From the NCBI RefSeq assembly GCF_963169125.1, contig NC_084798.1, positions 198,085,481-198,149,480 of the forward strand: a stretch of DNA of 64,000 bases. Direction: 5' to 3'. Under the pieces are notes generated by a model. It was not told where the DNA came from. It was given only the letters and a program-made list of their open reading frames with translations, and did not search any database. This stretch comes from Humulus lupulus. Its lineage: Eukaryota > Streptophyta > Magnoliopsida > Rosales > Cannabaceae. Of the stretch, positions 25,820 to 37,699 are shown piece by piece. The position numbers and the translations under genes were made by a program. Numbering within the stretch: the stretch's first letter is position 1; each line of letters starts with the position of its first letter.

Positions 25820-26563
25820 TGTTATACCCATTTTTTGGGCATTTATGACATTTAAAAAATAATAATTATAAAGGGATGATGAACATAATACTTTGCCTTC
25901 CTGTTCTCACGAAGCACAAAGTAGTTCATGTTCTCAAAAAGCACAAAGTACTTCATGTTCACACAAAGCACAAAGTATTTCATGTTCTCACGAAGTACAA
26001 CGCAAACTACCAAGCGCTAACAAAAGGGACTGGGTCGCATAGCTGCATTCTTCAATCTTTGTTCGCACAAGGCAAACCATTACATGCTAACAGGAGGATC
26101 ATGTTCGTTCAACACACAACATCTGCGCTAATAGAGAGTTAGCAAAGGAGAACAGAGTTGTCATTTATCAAAATATAATTGTATTTGTGTTGTGATGTAT
26201 TATTTGTAGGCCAAACCCAATAAATTAGGCCCATTATCTAATTGTAACCCTAAAATCCTCACTATAAATAAAAGGAGATGGGACAGAAATGGGGGAGGCA
26301 ATTCATAATGTCGAACTCCATTATTGTATAAACAAGTTCTTATGTAATGTAAAAGCGAAGAATGACTATAGAATAACTGGCGACGAAAGTTCACCGAAAA
26401 CTATGGTTCTTGAAGCTTAAATATTAATAAAAGTGACTAAGAGGACGTAGGTTATCTTTTTGGGGTTGAACCACTACAAAATATAGTGTTATTTATTTTA
26501 TTATATCTCTATTCTTGAATCCATGCTCTTATGTTCTTAAGTTGATGAAAAACGGTGTCAACA
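25820..26563 (+). repeat. 3' LTR of Tat-like element B (744 bp)
   Basis: Starts TGTTATACCC after the polypurine tract and ends AACGGTGTCAACA. The LTR of element C shares these tips (TGTTATACCC, GGCGTCAACA). It contains a short run of cttcatgttc..acaaag repeats (25900-26000) and a TATA box at 26262. The five bases that follow are ATAAT, the presumed half of a target duplication. Confidence 0.8.
26262..26275 (+). promoter_or_regulatory. TATA box in the element B LTR
   Basis: CTATAAATAAAAGG in + orientation, about 300 bases before the LTR end, consistent with the element's own promoter. Confidence 0.6.
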
Positions 26564-26660
26564 ATAATATTTGGTAATATTTGAATTCATATTAATATAA
26601 CTAGTAAAAAAAATTAGGATTATATATTATTATCATAATAATATTTTATAACATTTAGGG

Positions 26661-27322
26661 ATATTGGCGGCTAAAATACTTAAGTTGTTATTATTCAAGT
26701 ACTTAAATACCTAAGTTTTTTTTCACGGAAAAAATACCTAACTTAAAAAATTTCGTATTCCATAAGTATATGTCGTTAAGTTTTTTTTGTTAATCATTGA
26801 TGTGATAGTAATAAAATAGGATATTGGAGGCTAAAATACCTAAGTTGTTATTATCCAAGCACTTAAATATATAAGTTTTTTTTATAATTTTTATTTATTA
26901 TTGAAAACTTAATTAAACACTTAAAAAATTATAAATAAAATTTAATTTAAAATATAAAAAATTAAAATAATATAAATAAGAAGCTTAATAAATAGTTCAT
27001 TATAATTTAATATAAGCTTTTATTTATATTATTTAATTATTTTTAATTTTTATATTTGTAATACTTTTTTAAGTATTTAATTAATTTTTAAATAATAAAT
27101 AATTAAAAAAAACTTAGGTATTTAAGTACTTGGATGATAACAACTTATGTATTTTAGCCACCAATATCTCATTTAATTACTACCACATCAATAATTAATG
27201 TAAATTTTAATATTATGTACGTAGTATGAAAATTTTGAAGTTAGGTATTTTTTTTGTTAAAAAAAAACTTAGGTATTTAAGAGCTTGAATGACAAAAATT
27301 TAAGTATTTTAGCCGCCAATAT
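26661..27322. mobile_element. Foldback MITE (outer copy)
   Basis: Terminal inverted repeats ATATTGGCGGCTAAAATACTTAA at left and its reverse complement at right (27300-27322). Further inside, cctaagttttttttcacgg and ttgatgtgatagtaat on the left are mirrored on the right by the sequence around 27190-27270. Its centre is occupied by a second copy of the same family. No target duplication could be fixed because the surroundings are themselves repetitive. Confidence 0.75.
26821..27167. mobile_element. Foldback MITE (inner copy, nested in its own family)
   Basis: 347 bases, ends ATATTGGAGGCTAAAATACCTAAGTTGTTATTATCCAAG (first 20: ATATTGGAGGCTAAAATACC) and the mirrored form at right. Nearly the whole element is one imperfect palindrome, so a transcript would fold into a single long hairpin. 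Confidence 0.75.
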
Positions 27323-27784
27323 TTTATAATATTCAAATTTATATTAATATAAGTATTAAATATTTAGTATTGTATTAAATTTTATTATAATAATATTTTA
27401 TAATATCTGAATTCATTTTAATATAGTTAGTAAAAAATTAGGATTATATATTATTGTCATAATAATATTTTATAACATTTAAATTTATATTGATATAATT
27501 ATTAAATATCTAGTCTTGTATTATATATATTATTATAATAATGATATTTTATAAAATTTAAATGTGAAGTTATATTAATATAATTATTATATATATTTTT
27601 AGTTAGTTTGAAAAGTATATTTCGTTAAATATTTAGAATATTCCATTAAAGTTTGTAAAACAAACCGTTAAAACAAAAAAAAAATTGTTATCTACACATT
27701 TTTTATATAGAAGAAATATAGCTATATGTGTGAGGCCAATTTCACATCATGGAAATATTAGTTTATCAATATAAAATGAGTTTA

Positions 27785-28105
27785 TATATTTTTGGACCCT
27801 GTATTTTGTCTCATTGCCTGTGTTGGACCCTGTGTTTTGACAAATTATTTTTTGGACCCTATGTTTTGTAAAATGGTTCAAATAGAACCTTAAACTCGAT
27901 TTTGGTCAAAGTTTTTCAACTGAAATCACAAATAATTCACCAAACTAAAAATTCAGAACAAAAATAAAATCATTCTACTGAAAAACTGTGTTGTTATATT
28001 CAATTTTGTCTTTATCAAAATTGAGTTTAGAGATCTATTTGAACCATTCTACAAAATATAAGGTCCAAACAGATAATTAGACAAAACACAGGATTTAAAA
28101 ATGTA
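27785..28105. mobile_element. Foldback MITE of the 'ggaccctgtgttttg' type
   Basis: The left half (tttttggaccctgtattttg, tttggaccctatgttttg, aaatggttcaaatag) is mirrored by the right half (ctatttgaaccattctac, aggtccaaac, aaaacacaggatttaaaaa). Arms of roughly 130-150 bases surround a short centre. Non-coding. Confidence 0.7.
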
Positions 28106-28305
28106 TAACCCTTATAAAATTTTACAATATCATATTTTATATGTAGTTTTTGTTTTCATTTATTTTGTTTATGAGTAGTGTTGACATGTGCCTAAATTAT
28201 TATTAAGAAACTTAATTAGCATATAATATGTGGGCAATCGATATTTAATTACTACTCATGAAAACTTTTATATATATATATATAAACTAAGTATAATAAT
28301 ATTAT

Positions 28306-28473
28306 AATAATGATATGTGCACTAAAATTATATACCAAAAATTACACCAACCAACATTGTACTGTTTTTAAAATAGTAAGTCTCGTCTGAAATAAATTTA
28401 ATTGGTTAAATAAAGCTGATACGTTAGTTGTTATAATGTCTTGGTGCATAATTTTAGTACACATATCATTATT
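28306..28473. mobile_element. Short MITE, 168 bp
   Basis: Inverted ends AATAATGATATGTGCACTAA at left and, reversed, AATAATGATATGTGTACTAA at right, continuing to AATTAT. The interior is unrelated and AT-rich. Superfamily not assigned. Confidence 0.7.
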
Positions 28474-29854
28474 CATAATAATAATGTGTTCTTCTATATT
28501 GTTTAATGAAGATGTCATACAATTTGGAGACATATTTCTAAACTAGCTAATACAATATTGTATTCACGGACAAGGTCATCAAATATGAAGAAACAAAAAT
28601 TGTTTGTTGTTAATTTGATTAGAAAATGTTCCATAATTTTAAATTGTTATTATTTATTAAAAATTAGTATATATATATTTATAGTGAAAAAATTAGTATA
28701 TATATTGACACTTGAATTGTCACAATCATATTGTACCCTTCGAACATGTTAAAATAATTATAATATTAAAATCATTAATTAAAAATATATTAAGCCCCAA
28801 ATTAAAGTATATTAAGACATATAGTACCTCGTACTAAAACCAGATATATTACAATACTAAGCACTATTCTTAGACTCTAATTAATCTTTACTATGTGGGG
28901 GAGGTGATGATATATTATTTTTTCATTATTCTTATTTTAGTTATCAAAACTTTCTTTTAAAAAAAAAAAAAACAAAAACAAAAAGTGGTGGACCCTAAAA
29001 CGACGATTCTAATTCTTACAACAAGGAATTCCACTCACAAAAATTGGTTTATTAGAATAATGTCAATAATTTGGAAGTTATAATAATTTTTGATAAAACC
29101 CCATCTAACTAATTTTAATTATGAATTGTGAATCATTTTCAACCCAACTTAGAGTATGGTCAGCCATATAATTATGCTAAATAGTGAGACTCGCTCACCA
29201 ATTGAGAACAAGCTCTATCAATAGTGTGTGAGAAAGTAAAGCAAACATTTATTCTTGATTTTGTTGATTTTAACTTTGATGACACAATTACTAAATAGAA
29301 TTTCGGAAGAAATAAATAAGAATAAACTATATAAGAATAAAAATTATTATTTGTGTTACCTTGTTTATTTAAATTGAATAGAAAGAAAATCAAAATTATA
29401 TTATCTTGTTTATGTAATTAGTACACTTTAAATTAATTAATTTAGCCTTTTTTATTTTTTTTTTCTATTTATTAAGATGTAACATTGAAATAAATAAGAA
29501 TATGTTCATTTACCTTTCAAAAATCAATAATATTACAATTATAAATACTGTAAAATTTTGTTTGGAGGTGAAAATGTGATTGGAATAAAAAAAATTAGAA
29601 TGAAATATAAATGATTATACAACTTTTGCAAATTGGGACATGATAAAAAAAATAGAACAAGAAGACAATTAACAAAAATAAATAAAGGAGTGATGTTTTG
29701 CCTTAAGGATATGAGATAGGATTTTTTTTTTTTTTTGGTTAAAATTGTTTTTTAATTTTTAAATATAAAAAAGTAACCTAATAAATAACAACACTGTTTG
29801 AGATGAGAAAAAATTATTTTTTTTTTCTTTTTTAATATTTTAGATATCGCTAAT
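28474..29854. other. AT-rich intergenic DNA
   Basis: No protein, RNA gene or clear repeat structure seen. Contains poly-A/T runs near 28958-28980, 29450-29462 and 29721-29736. Short frames have no recognisable motif. Confidence 0.5.
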
Positions 29855-30148
29855 GTGATGTTTGATTGAGAGTAATAAAATAGAAATAAATCAACTTTCA
29901 TTTCATTCTTTTGTTTGATTGCATTTTAAGGTATTAGAATGTCAGTCCAATAGAAAAAAATTTCCACCATTTTAGATTAATGACTATTCTATATTAAAAT
30001 AAAATGAAAAATCATTCCAATACACGATTAAAAAAAAATTAATAATTTTTTTTTATCATTTATTTTTATTTTTATTAATTTTCATTCTATTTATTTTCTC
30101 ATTCTCATTCATATTCCTCCATTTTTATTCCCATCAACCAAAAATCAC
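29855..30148. mobile_element. Probable MITE, about 294 bp
   Basis: The left end GTGATGTTTGATTGAGAG.. and the reversed right end GTGATTTTTGGTTGATGG..AATAAAAATGG resemble each other. Inside, a gaatgtcagtccaatag / tcattccaataca pair is also mirrored. A related, incomplete copy lies at about 31690-31854, just where the copia element inserted, with its continuation probably at 38720. Confidence 0.5.
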
Positions 30149-31556
30149 CAAATTTCTTGCATTAAGAAAATTTAATAAACATATAAATTAGAATTATTAT
30201 CACACAATAATTCTCATTCATATTAAGTAAACATGTCATGAGTGTGATTGTTTGATTTAGCAGTAAATTAATCAAGTTAATTTGTCAAAAATGAAAAAAA
30301 TTATATTCTTGTTTTCAATCACAACAAGATGTCTGAACATCAACTCTAGCAATGGGCATTGATGCAACGAGGCTCACTCACGTCCAAGCGATCATGAGGC
30401 CATGTGTTAAATTTCTGATCCAACGGCTGTTATGGGGTTAACAAGGATTAAAGGTTCGACGGGATGCCGAGTTTGATGGGTTTGACGAGCGTGAAGGGTC
30501 AGATCTGGTTTATTCTTTTTCTTCTTTGGAAATTTTGATATTATTAATTTGAGATTTTGTTGGTATGATTTGTAATAGTATGGGTTAGATTTGTATAATA
30601 TGATAGATTGATTGAATTTCAGTTAGTTTAAAAATCTGAATTTGTTTTTAATTAATAGTATTGAGTTCATCTTTTCCAAAGAAGATGTAGATGGTAAAAT
30701 TGTTGAAAAAAAATATCAGACAAAATAAATGGATTTTGAAGAACATGATGAACAAATAAGTTTTAAGCCTAATTAATTTAAATTAAAAGAAGAACACGCT
30801 TAGATTTGGAAGAACGTGACTTCAATTAGATGATTTGGTTTTTTGTATTAATGTTTTTGCTTCTGGTTGAACTTAAAAATAAATTTATGATTTTAATTTT
30901 ATTTAGATTTTTAATTAACTTTTAGTTATGTTGATGTTTAAAATAAAATTTATATAATTTTTGTTAAATGTTTAATAAAATTTAAAATATTTTATTTATA
31001 TTTTTTTAGGTCTTAATATATGTTTTGTTCATTTTATAAATTTTATATTAATTTTATTGATTTTAGTACCAACATAATCCAACTTGTATATGAAAAATCA
31101 TTTTGCAAAAAAATATTAAAGAGAAATTATTGTGCAAAATGACTAATTTTTTTATTAAAAAAATATATTATTTTGTCAAACATCTGTTAATCAAAATTAT
31201 TAAGAATTATAAGTCCCTAAAATTATTTTCCTAGGGCAGTATTGAATTTTATTAAACTTATGAATCATATTATGGACAAATTATATAGTTTAAAGTAATA
31301 TTACAACTGAGTTTGATTTTTAATGGAATGAAAGACAATTTGGCTCAATAACATAGGGAATACTATACTTCTTACTTGGTTGGTATATCAATTTCGTTTT
31401 AATGTGAATTTATCTAGTACATTATGCTGATAAGAAATATCTCCTTATTATAAAGAAAAACAAAGGGAACATCAATGCAACATTCTCAAGTGTTGCAGGT
31501 TCCTTCAATAATGAATGAAGGAACAATGAAGAGTAGGGTGGTTATGAGGGATGAGT
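30149..31556. other. AT-rich intergenic DNA with one GC-richer island
   Basis: The island at about 30335-30510 (gcaacgaggctcactcacgtcc..) stands out from its AT-rich setting but encodes nothing I recognise. Two small hairpins, TGCAACA..TGTTGCA (31478-31499) and GGTTCCTTCA..TGAAGGAAC (31498-31524), lie just before the repeat at 31557. Confidence 0.45.
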
Positions 31557-31640
31557 TGGGCCCAAAACACGTATTCAAAGTACTTTAATGGGCCCAAAAC
31601 ACGTCTGCAAAGTACTTCTATGGGCCCATAGCACGTATTC
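31557..31640. repeat. Three 32-base repeats with TGGGCCCA and CACGT
   Basis: TGGGCCCA occurs at 31557-31564, 31589-31596 and 31621-31628, each followed by CACGT (31568, 31600, 31632). Between the first two the text aaaacacgt..caaagtact is shared. TGGGCC is the site II element bound by TCP factors, and CACGT is a G-box core. No coding gene follows on either side, so a promoter role is only a possibility. Confidence 0.6.
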
Positions 31641-31854
31641 CACGAGTAGATGTTAAATCGTGTACGGCCCGGATCCAATAATCCATTCTATATTTTTTGT
31701 TTGTTTTAAATGATTGGAATAGATTTTCCACAATTTTTGGTGGAAAAGGTTAGTTCATCTATAATTGAGAAAAAAATATCATTCCAATGCATGTTTTTAT
31801 CTACTCATATTAAATCTTATTTATATTTTTATTAACATTCTCATTTTTATTTTT

Positions 31855-32026
31855 ATTACAAAATTAAGCAGAGAGAAAGAAAGAAAAAGAAGGAATGAAG
31901 AAAATAATTCTCATTACTCGAACCAAAAAGTTACAAAGAAGTAATATAAGATTATTCAAATATACATATGGAAAAATAAAAATATTTAAATAAAAAAAAT
32001 AGAAATAAGTTAAATTAATATTATTA
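31855..32026 (-). repeat. 3' LTR of the copia element
   Basis: Shares gagagaaagaaa, gaatgaagaaaataattctc, attact(c/t)gaaccaaaaagtt and taaatYaatattWtta with the copy at 38540-38719 in the same orientation. Diverged by scattered substitutions. Confidence 0.85.
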
Positions 32027-33091
32027 CACTCCCCTCAAGATGGAGAATACAAATTGTGAATTCCCATCTTGCCTAAAAGAAGAGTGAACCGGGAAGGATG
32101 CAAAGCTTTAGTGAAAGGACCAGCCAATTGATTATGTGTGGAAACATGCATAGTTTTGATGATCTCAGCTTGGAGTTTCTCACGCACAAGGTAACAATCA
32201 AGTTCGATGTGTTTGGTGCGCTCATGATAGACTGGATTGGCTGTAATATGGAGGGCAGCCTCATTGTCGCAATAAAGCAAGGTTGGACTAGAATGAGTAA
32301 TGCCAAGTTCACAGAGAAGACCAAGTAACCATATAATTTCGCATGTAGTGTTAGCCATGGATTGATATTCGGTTTCAGCCGACGAGCGAGAAACAACTTG
32401 TTGTTTCTTAGAGCGCCAAGAAATGAGAAAAGATCTAAGAAAAATACAAAAACTAGTTAGGGAGCGTCGTGTGTCAGGACATGTGCCCTAGTTAGCATTA
32501 ACAAAAGCCTTAAGTTGAAGTGAGGCCTTTGATGAGAAAAAAAGACCTTGACCTGGAGATTTTTTGATATACTGAAGGACGCGGAGAGCAGCATCAAGGT
32601 GAGAAGTGCATGGGGCAGCCAAGTATTGACTAAGATGATTAACTGAGTAAGAAAGATTAGGTCTAGTGATGGTGAGGTAGATCAACTTGCCAATGAGATG
32701 ACGATAACGAGTAGGATCAAGAAGCAAATCACCATCAAAAGCAGTTAACTTAAGGTTTGGTTCGCTAGGAATTGAAACTGGTTTACACCCCAAGTATCCA
32801 ACATCAGAAAGTAATTCCAAGGCATACTTGCGTTGACAAATAGACATACCAGCAGTGGGATGAGCAACTTGAAGGTCCAAAAAATACTTCAAGCATCCTA
32901 AATCTTTCATGTTAAAGTGCTCACTATGTGAAGATTTAAGAGAAAGAACAACTGTAGAGTCATTATTAGCGATGATAATATCATCGACATAAACCAAAAG
33001 TGCCAAAAAAGAAGAACCAACAGCTTTGATAAAAAGAGAATGGTCACAAGCTCATTGAGTAAAGCCATGGAATAGCAAAACAGAAGAGAAT

Positions 33092-35004
33092 TGTAATACC
33101 CTTCTACCCAAGGACCGTTACGTTGTGCATTTAAACAGTGATAAACTCGCTAACCGAGCCATTTAGCCATAATCGTGTAACTAAGTATGATTAACATTTT
33201 AGGGTTAAAAATTTTGGTCAAAGATACAACATTTCACTAAAACGTTTACTGTATACATTGAGATCCCAAAAATATATTTTAAAGGTTAGTTACAATAAAA
33301 TATTTACAACCAGCCGACCTAAGCGGCAAAATAGGGTTTATCCCTAGTTCCTCTTTAAACCCTCGGGCGTGGCGATCGAGCAGCCGCATATGTACACATC
33401 ATCACCTAAGCTCTCCAACTCAAGGATGGTCCAGCTTTCTTTTGCCTTTACCTGCACCACATAGCACCCGTGAGCCGAAGCTCAGCAAGAAAACTCAATA
33501 TGCTCATGAACAAGTAATAACATGTCACCAAATCACAACAGGCATGCCTAGCAATAATTACACTCATGCATGCAAGCAGGTACAAATAAATGTTTGTGGA
33601 GTCTTGCGCTCTGAGTAGATGACTAATAAGTCTCTAGCTCTGAGATAGATGACTAATAAGTCTCTCTCTGAATAGACGACTAATAAGTCTATCTCTGTAT
33701 AGATGACTAATAAGTCTATCTCTGTGTAGATAACTGATAAGTCCATCTCTATATAGATGACTGATAATTCTATCTCTGTGTAGATGACTGATAAGTCCAT
33801 CTCTATATAGATGACTGATAAGTCTATCTCTATGTAGATGACTGATAAGTCTATCTCCATATAAATGACTGATAAGTCTATCTCTGAGGTCCCACACCCT
33901 CCTAGCCATGTGACATATCAGTCACCTGAGCTTATAGCCCTGGCTTTATGTAACTAGCCTTTAGACGCTACAACGCTATAGGCAGAACTTCAACCCCCAA
34001 ATAGACAACTCAACGCTGTAGCACTACCAACCTAGCGCTACAACGCTCAAACCAGAATTCTGGGTTCCTCAACTTGTGTTCTTCGAGCTTCAAAGCTCCA
34101 AATTCGACCCCAACGGGTCCCTAGCCTTTCAAATAAACATTTCAATCCCCCAAACAGTTCACCCAATAGCTTAGCAACATTAAAACAACAACAAATACCC
34201 AAAAAATCTCCATAGGAACTCATAATCCAAGTCTTGTGTTTGTAAAACTCAAGAACACCAAGAACGAAGAATAAACTCAGGAATTCAAAGCTTAAATTAC
34301 CTCTGATTATGTCGTTTCTCGCTAAATCCTCTGGCTAATAAGCTTCTAATCTTCCCTAGAATCTCTATGCCTCGATCCTCGCTTGAATCCGATTCCTAAA
34401 ACTCAAGTTTCCTTCGAAAATGCTAATGGTGTCAAAAATGGAACGGGAGAGAGAGAAAACGTACTGAACGTTCTTTTTATGTTTCTGACAGGTTACTTCA
34501 AGCTTAAGTAACCTCAAGGAAATCCTAATGCTTGGGGTCCCAAAAACGCCCCCGGGGGTAAAATAGTCAAAATTCCCAAAATTTCCCCCTAGTCTCCCTA
34601 ACTCTCAATTTATCATCAAATATTTATTCCTATTACCCAATATCCCGGTAATGTACTAAATACCCCTTGACTCACTCCGAGTCAAGTATGAATCCCGTTG
34701 TGACATTTCCACTAGGTTGCCTTCTATGATCGTCTCGTGCTGAGTAACCCTAGCATAAGCAAATAATAATAAAGCACCACACACATACCACATATATGCC
34801 AAATATACCTGAAATTGCCAAAATATAAAAATTTTCCAATTAAACAGAAATAGGCCCACATGCATATCTAGTCATACTATGATATAACTCACATATTCAC
34901 ATAATGATACACATAAATATCATATAATCATATAATTCCAAGATTTTCCATCTTGGCCCCCTAATCAAAGCTCTAAGCCTTATTAGGAAATTTGGGTCGT
35001 TACA
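33092..35004 (-). mobile_element. Gypsy solo LTR inside copia reverse transcriptase
   Basis: 1913 bases. On the minus strand it runs from TGTAACGACCCAAATTTCC to GAAGGGTATTACA, flanked by the perfect duplication AGAAT (33087-33091, 35005-35009). Its start matches the 3' LTR start of element A closely over at least 150 bases, so it is the same family, but it is about 1.1 kb shorter because the internal repeat region differs. It interrupts RT shortly after the RQW motif. Confidence 0.92.
33620..33890. repeat. 27-base tandem array inside the solo LTR
   Basis: About nine to ten copies of a unit like gataagtctatctctatgtagatgact. As 27 is divisible by three, two minus-strand frames show nine-residue periodic peptides; these are artefacts of the array. 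The unit carries GACTRATAAGTC, related to the palindromes in the element A LTR. Confidence 0.85.
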
Positions 35005-37699
35005 AGAATATATGGAACCACTGCCTGGAAGCTTGGCGCAATCCATAAATGGATTTATGGAGCCGACAAACAACATTCTTGGGTAAAGACTCCCCCTCTC
35101 GACAATATCCTGGTGGCAAGGACATATAAATTTCTTTAGTGAGGTCACCATGAAGAAAGACATTGGTAACATCCAGTTGGGTAAGGGACCAACTAAAAAC
35201 AACAGCAAGGGCAAGTAAAACATTGAATGTAACCAACTTAGCAACTGGAGAAAAAGTGTCTAGAAAATCTATACCTTCTTGTTGGGTGAACCCTTTGGCC
35301 ACTAGGCATGCTTTATGTCGTTCAACAATACCATCAACATGAATTTTAGTCTTGTAAACCCATTTACAACCCACTGAATGTTTTACAGGCAGTAAAGAGA
35401 CAACAGACGATGTCCCATTGCGTTTTGAGGCTTGCAACTCCACATTCATGGCATCACGACAAACTTAGGTCTCAACGGCTTGGGAAAAAGACTTGGGTTT
35501 AATGTGAGAAGAAATATTGAGAGTGAAATGACGATAAGGGTGGGAAATCTTATGAAAACTAAGAGCAGATGATAGAGAATACAATTTAGAAGAAGAAGTA
35601 GAATCAACAGAAGCAAGAGAAGGTTGAGTAGCCAAAGAACAATGGTAGTCCAATAAATAAGAGGGTGGTTTAGTGGCATGATGCAGACGAGATGGATGAG
35701 GAGAAGAAGGTGAATATTATGAGGAAATAAAATAGTCAGGATGGGGTAGAGGAGACGAAATAGGAATGTGGGAAGATGGAGATGAAGCAAGTGGAATGAC
35801 ACGATTGTCAAAGAAATCATGGAGAGCAGATTGGGGCTGAGAGGTGAAAAAAAGGAAAAATAGTCTCATGAAAATGAATATTCCTAGAAATGTAGACGCA
35901 ATTACTCTCTAAATCAAGAAGTTTGTAGCCTTTATAACCAAATGGATAACCAATAAACACAAAGCTATGAACCCGAGGAGAGAATTTACTGCGATGCTGA
36001 GGAAGAGTAGATACATAGCATAGACAACCAAAGGTACGTAAATGAGTATAAGTAGGTGGTGAACCAGTTAGCAACTCAAAAGAAGTTTTATGAGCCAGCA
36101 AAGAAGATGGAGTGCGATTAATTAAATAAACTGCGGTGAGAACACAATCACCCTAGTAACAAAGAGGAACACAAGACTGAAAAAGAAGAGCTCGGGAGAC
36201 ATTTAGATTATGTTGGTGTTTGCGTTCGACAATAGAGTTTTGTTTTAGTGTATTAACACAAGAGTGATAAGTGATGATGCCATTGGAACGAAAGAAATCA
36301 GTGAAAGTTAACTCTGGAGCATTATCATATTGGATTGACTTGATGGATTTGGCATATTGTGTTTGAATGAGAGTGTAAAAATCAGAAAAAATGGTGAGAA
36401 CGTCAGATTTTGTACGTAAAAGATAAACCCAAGTAGCTCGAGTGCAATCATCAATGATCATGAGAAAATATTTATGTCCCTCGGTGGTTTCACAGGAAAA
36501 GGTCCCCAAATATCTATATGAATTAAATCAAAAGATTGATGAGACAAATTGTTATGTGAAATAAATGGAAGAAATTTTTGCTTAGCCATATGACAATTAC
36601 GACAATGTGAAGAAAATTGAAAAATAGAGTTGGAAATTTGTAATTCATTATGTAACTTTTGAAATTTTACATTATAAGGATGCCCAAGGCGAAAATGCCA
36701 CATATCAGATTTTGAAATTATAGAACAGGAAAGAAAAGAATTACATATAAAATTTCCAAAATCCAAAAACTAGAGGTCATGATGGCAGCTACCCTTCCCA
36801 GTCGTCAAGCCTCAAGTAAGGTCCTGAATGAAACACGAAGTGGAAGAAAAATCAACATGGCAAGAATGATTAAGAGTAAGATCACTAACACTAAGAAGGT
36901 TGAAAGAAAACATGGGAACAAAAAGAACATTGTGCAAGATTAAAGAGGAAGATAAATGAACAATACTAATACGAGTAATAACAACCGACTCACCATTAGG
37001 AAGAGTAACCGTTTTATTAGAAATGGTTTTAGAGGAAGAAAAGAGAAAGAGAACAACTAATATGATTTGTTGCTCTAGTGCCAATAACCTAAGTAGATGG
37101 AGGAACAAAGGGATGAGAAAGGAAAAAAAGCAGAAAATGGCTTACCAGTAACATGAGAAATTGAGGGTTCCATAGACTATTGAGACTCAGAGTTGGAGGT
37201 ACCATGAACATGAAGCTGAGAGCTAAGATGCACAATGAGTTGTTGAACCTGGGTGGAAGATAGCAAGCCAGAAGATAAGGCTGCATCTGTCGGAGCACTT
37301 ACGACAGAGGTGGGATGCCAAAAATAATCATTGATGGATTGAATGGAGCTCCAAGGAGAGTGAGATAGACCAAGGGAAGTTGACCTGTGAGGAGCTTTAG
37401 GCTTGGGCTTGTAACCCAGTGGAAAACCATGGAGTTTGTAGCAACAGTCCACAGAATGACCACTGAGACCACAATGAGAACAAGTGGGATGGTCACGTCG
37501 GGGTTGAGAGTGGGAAGTGGAAGCAGCCATGAAGGGAGTAGGCGGCATTTGTAGAAGATGCGACATAGATGAAGGAGCACTAAAGGCCAATGAATTACTA
37601 GAAGCAAGGGAAACATGGCTGATTGAGCGTTGATGTTCCTCTTAAACAACTAGATTAAACACCTTGACAACTAAGGGAAAAGGATCAAGCATCAAGATC

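Larger units (their letters stand above)
10434..26563 (+). mobile_element. Tat-like Ty3/gypsy element B, 3' part, with nested insertions
   Basis: Orientation is set by a polypurine tract (25808-25819) followed by a 3' LTR that begins TGTTATACCC and ends GTGTCAACA. The LTR of element C on the other strand has the same tips. An antisense spliced gene homologous to the one in C lies upstream of the LTR, as in the Tat lineage. No gag, pol or 5' LTR is visible, so B is non-autonomous, or its left part was lost or lies beyond element A. The left limit is uncertain. Nested in it are a hAT element and a solo LTR. Confidence 0.6.
26564..27640. repeat. AT-rich degenerate repeat split by nested MITEs
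   Basis: The segment at about 26570-26655 (gaattcatattaatat.., ttaggattatatattatt, ataatattttataacattta) recurs at about 27395-27480 and again in part at 27323-27395 and 27520-27600. The MITE pair 26661-27322 sits inside this repeat field. No coding potential. Confidence 0.6.
32035..37600 (-). pseudogene. copia pol (protease, integrase, RT, RNase H), split and mutated
   Basis: Read leftward. A CCHC knuckle, CSHCGLSGHSVDC, lies near 37500. The protease region is near 37110-36830, where the expected catalytic D-T/S-G-A reads GTRA after a TAG. The integrase zinc region (36766-36600) shows WHFRLGHP and CRNCHMAKQ. The integrase core (36509-36180) shows DIWGP, YDNAPE and VERKHQH. RT (35449-35000) has KWVYKTK and [13 protein letters not shown] and is then cut by the solo LTR; it resumes at 33040-32488 with LLVYVDDIIIA. 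RNase H is 32396-32035 (AETEY region, LLYCDNEAA, HTKHIELD-like). Frames change several times; the gene is dead. Confidence 0.88.

Noticed and set aside
33564..33909. Two overlapping minus-strand frames with nine-residue repeats
   Set aside because: Both are the 27-base LTR array read in different frames; neither has a start context or domain.
35446..35820. Leu/Ile-rich minus-strand frame in the copia element
   Set aside because: It is an out-of-frame reading of the integrase-RT linker; the true frame beside it carries the copia linker.
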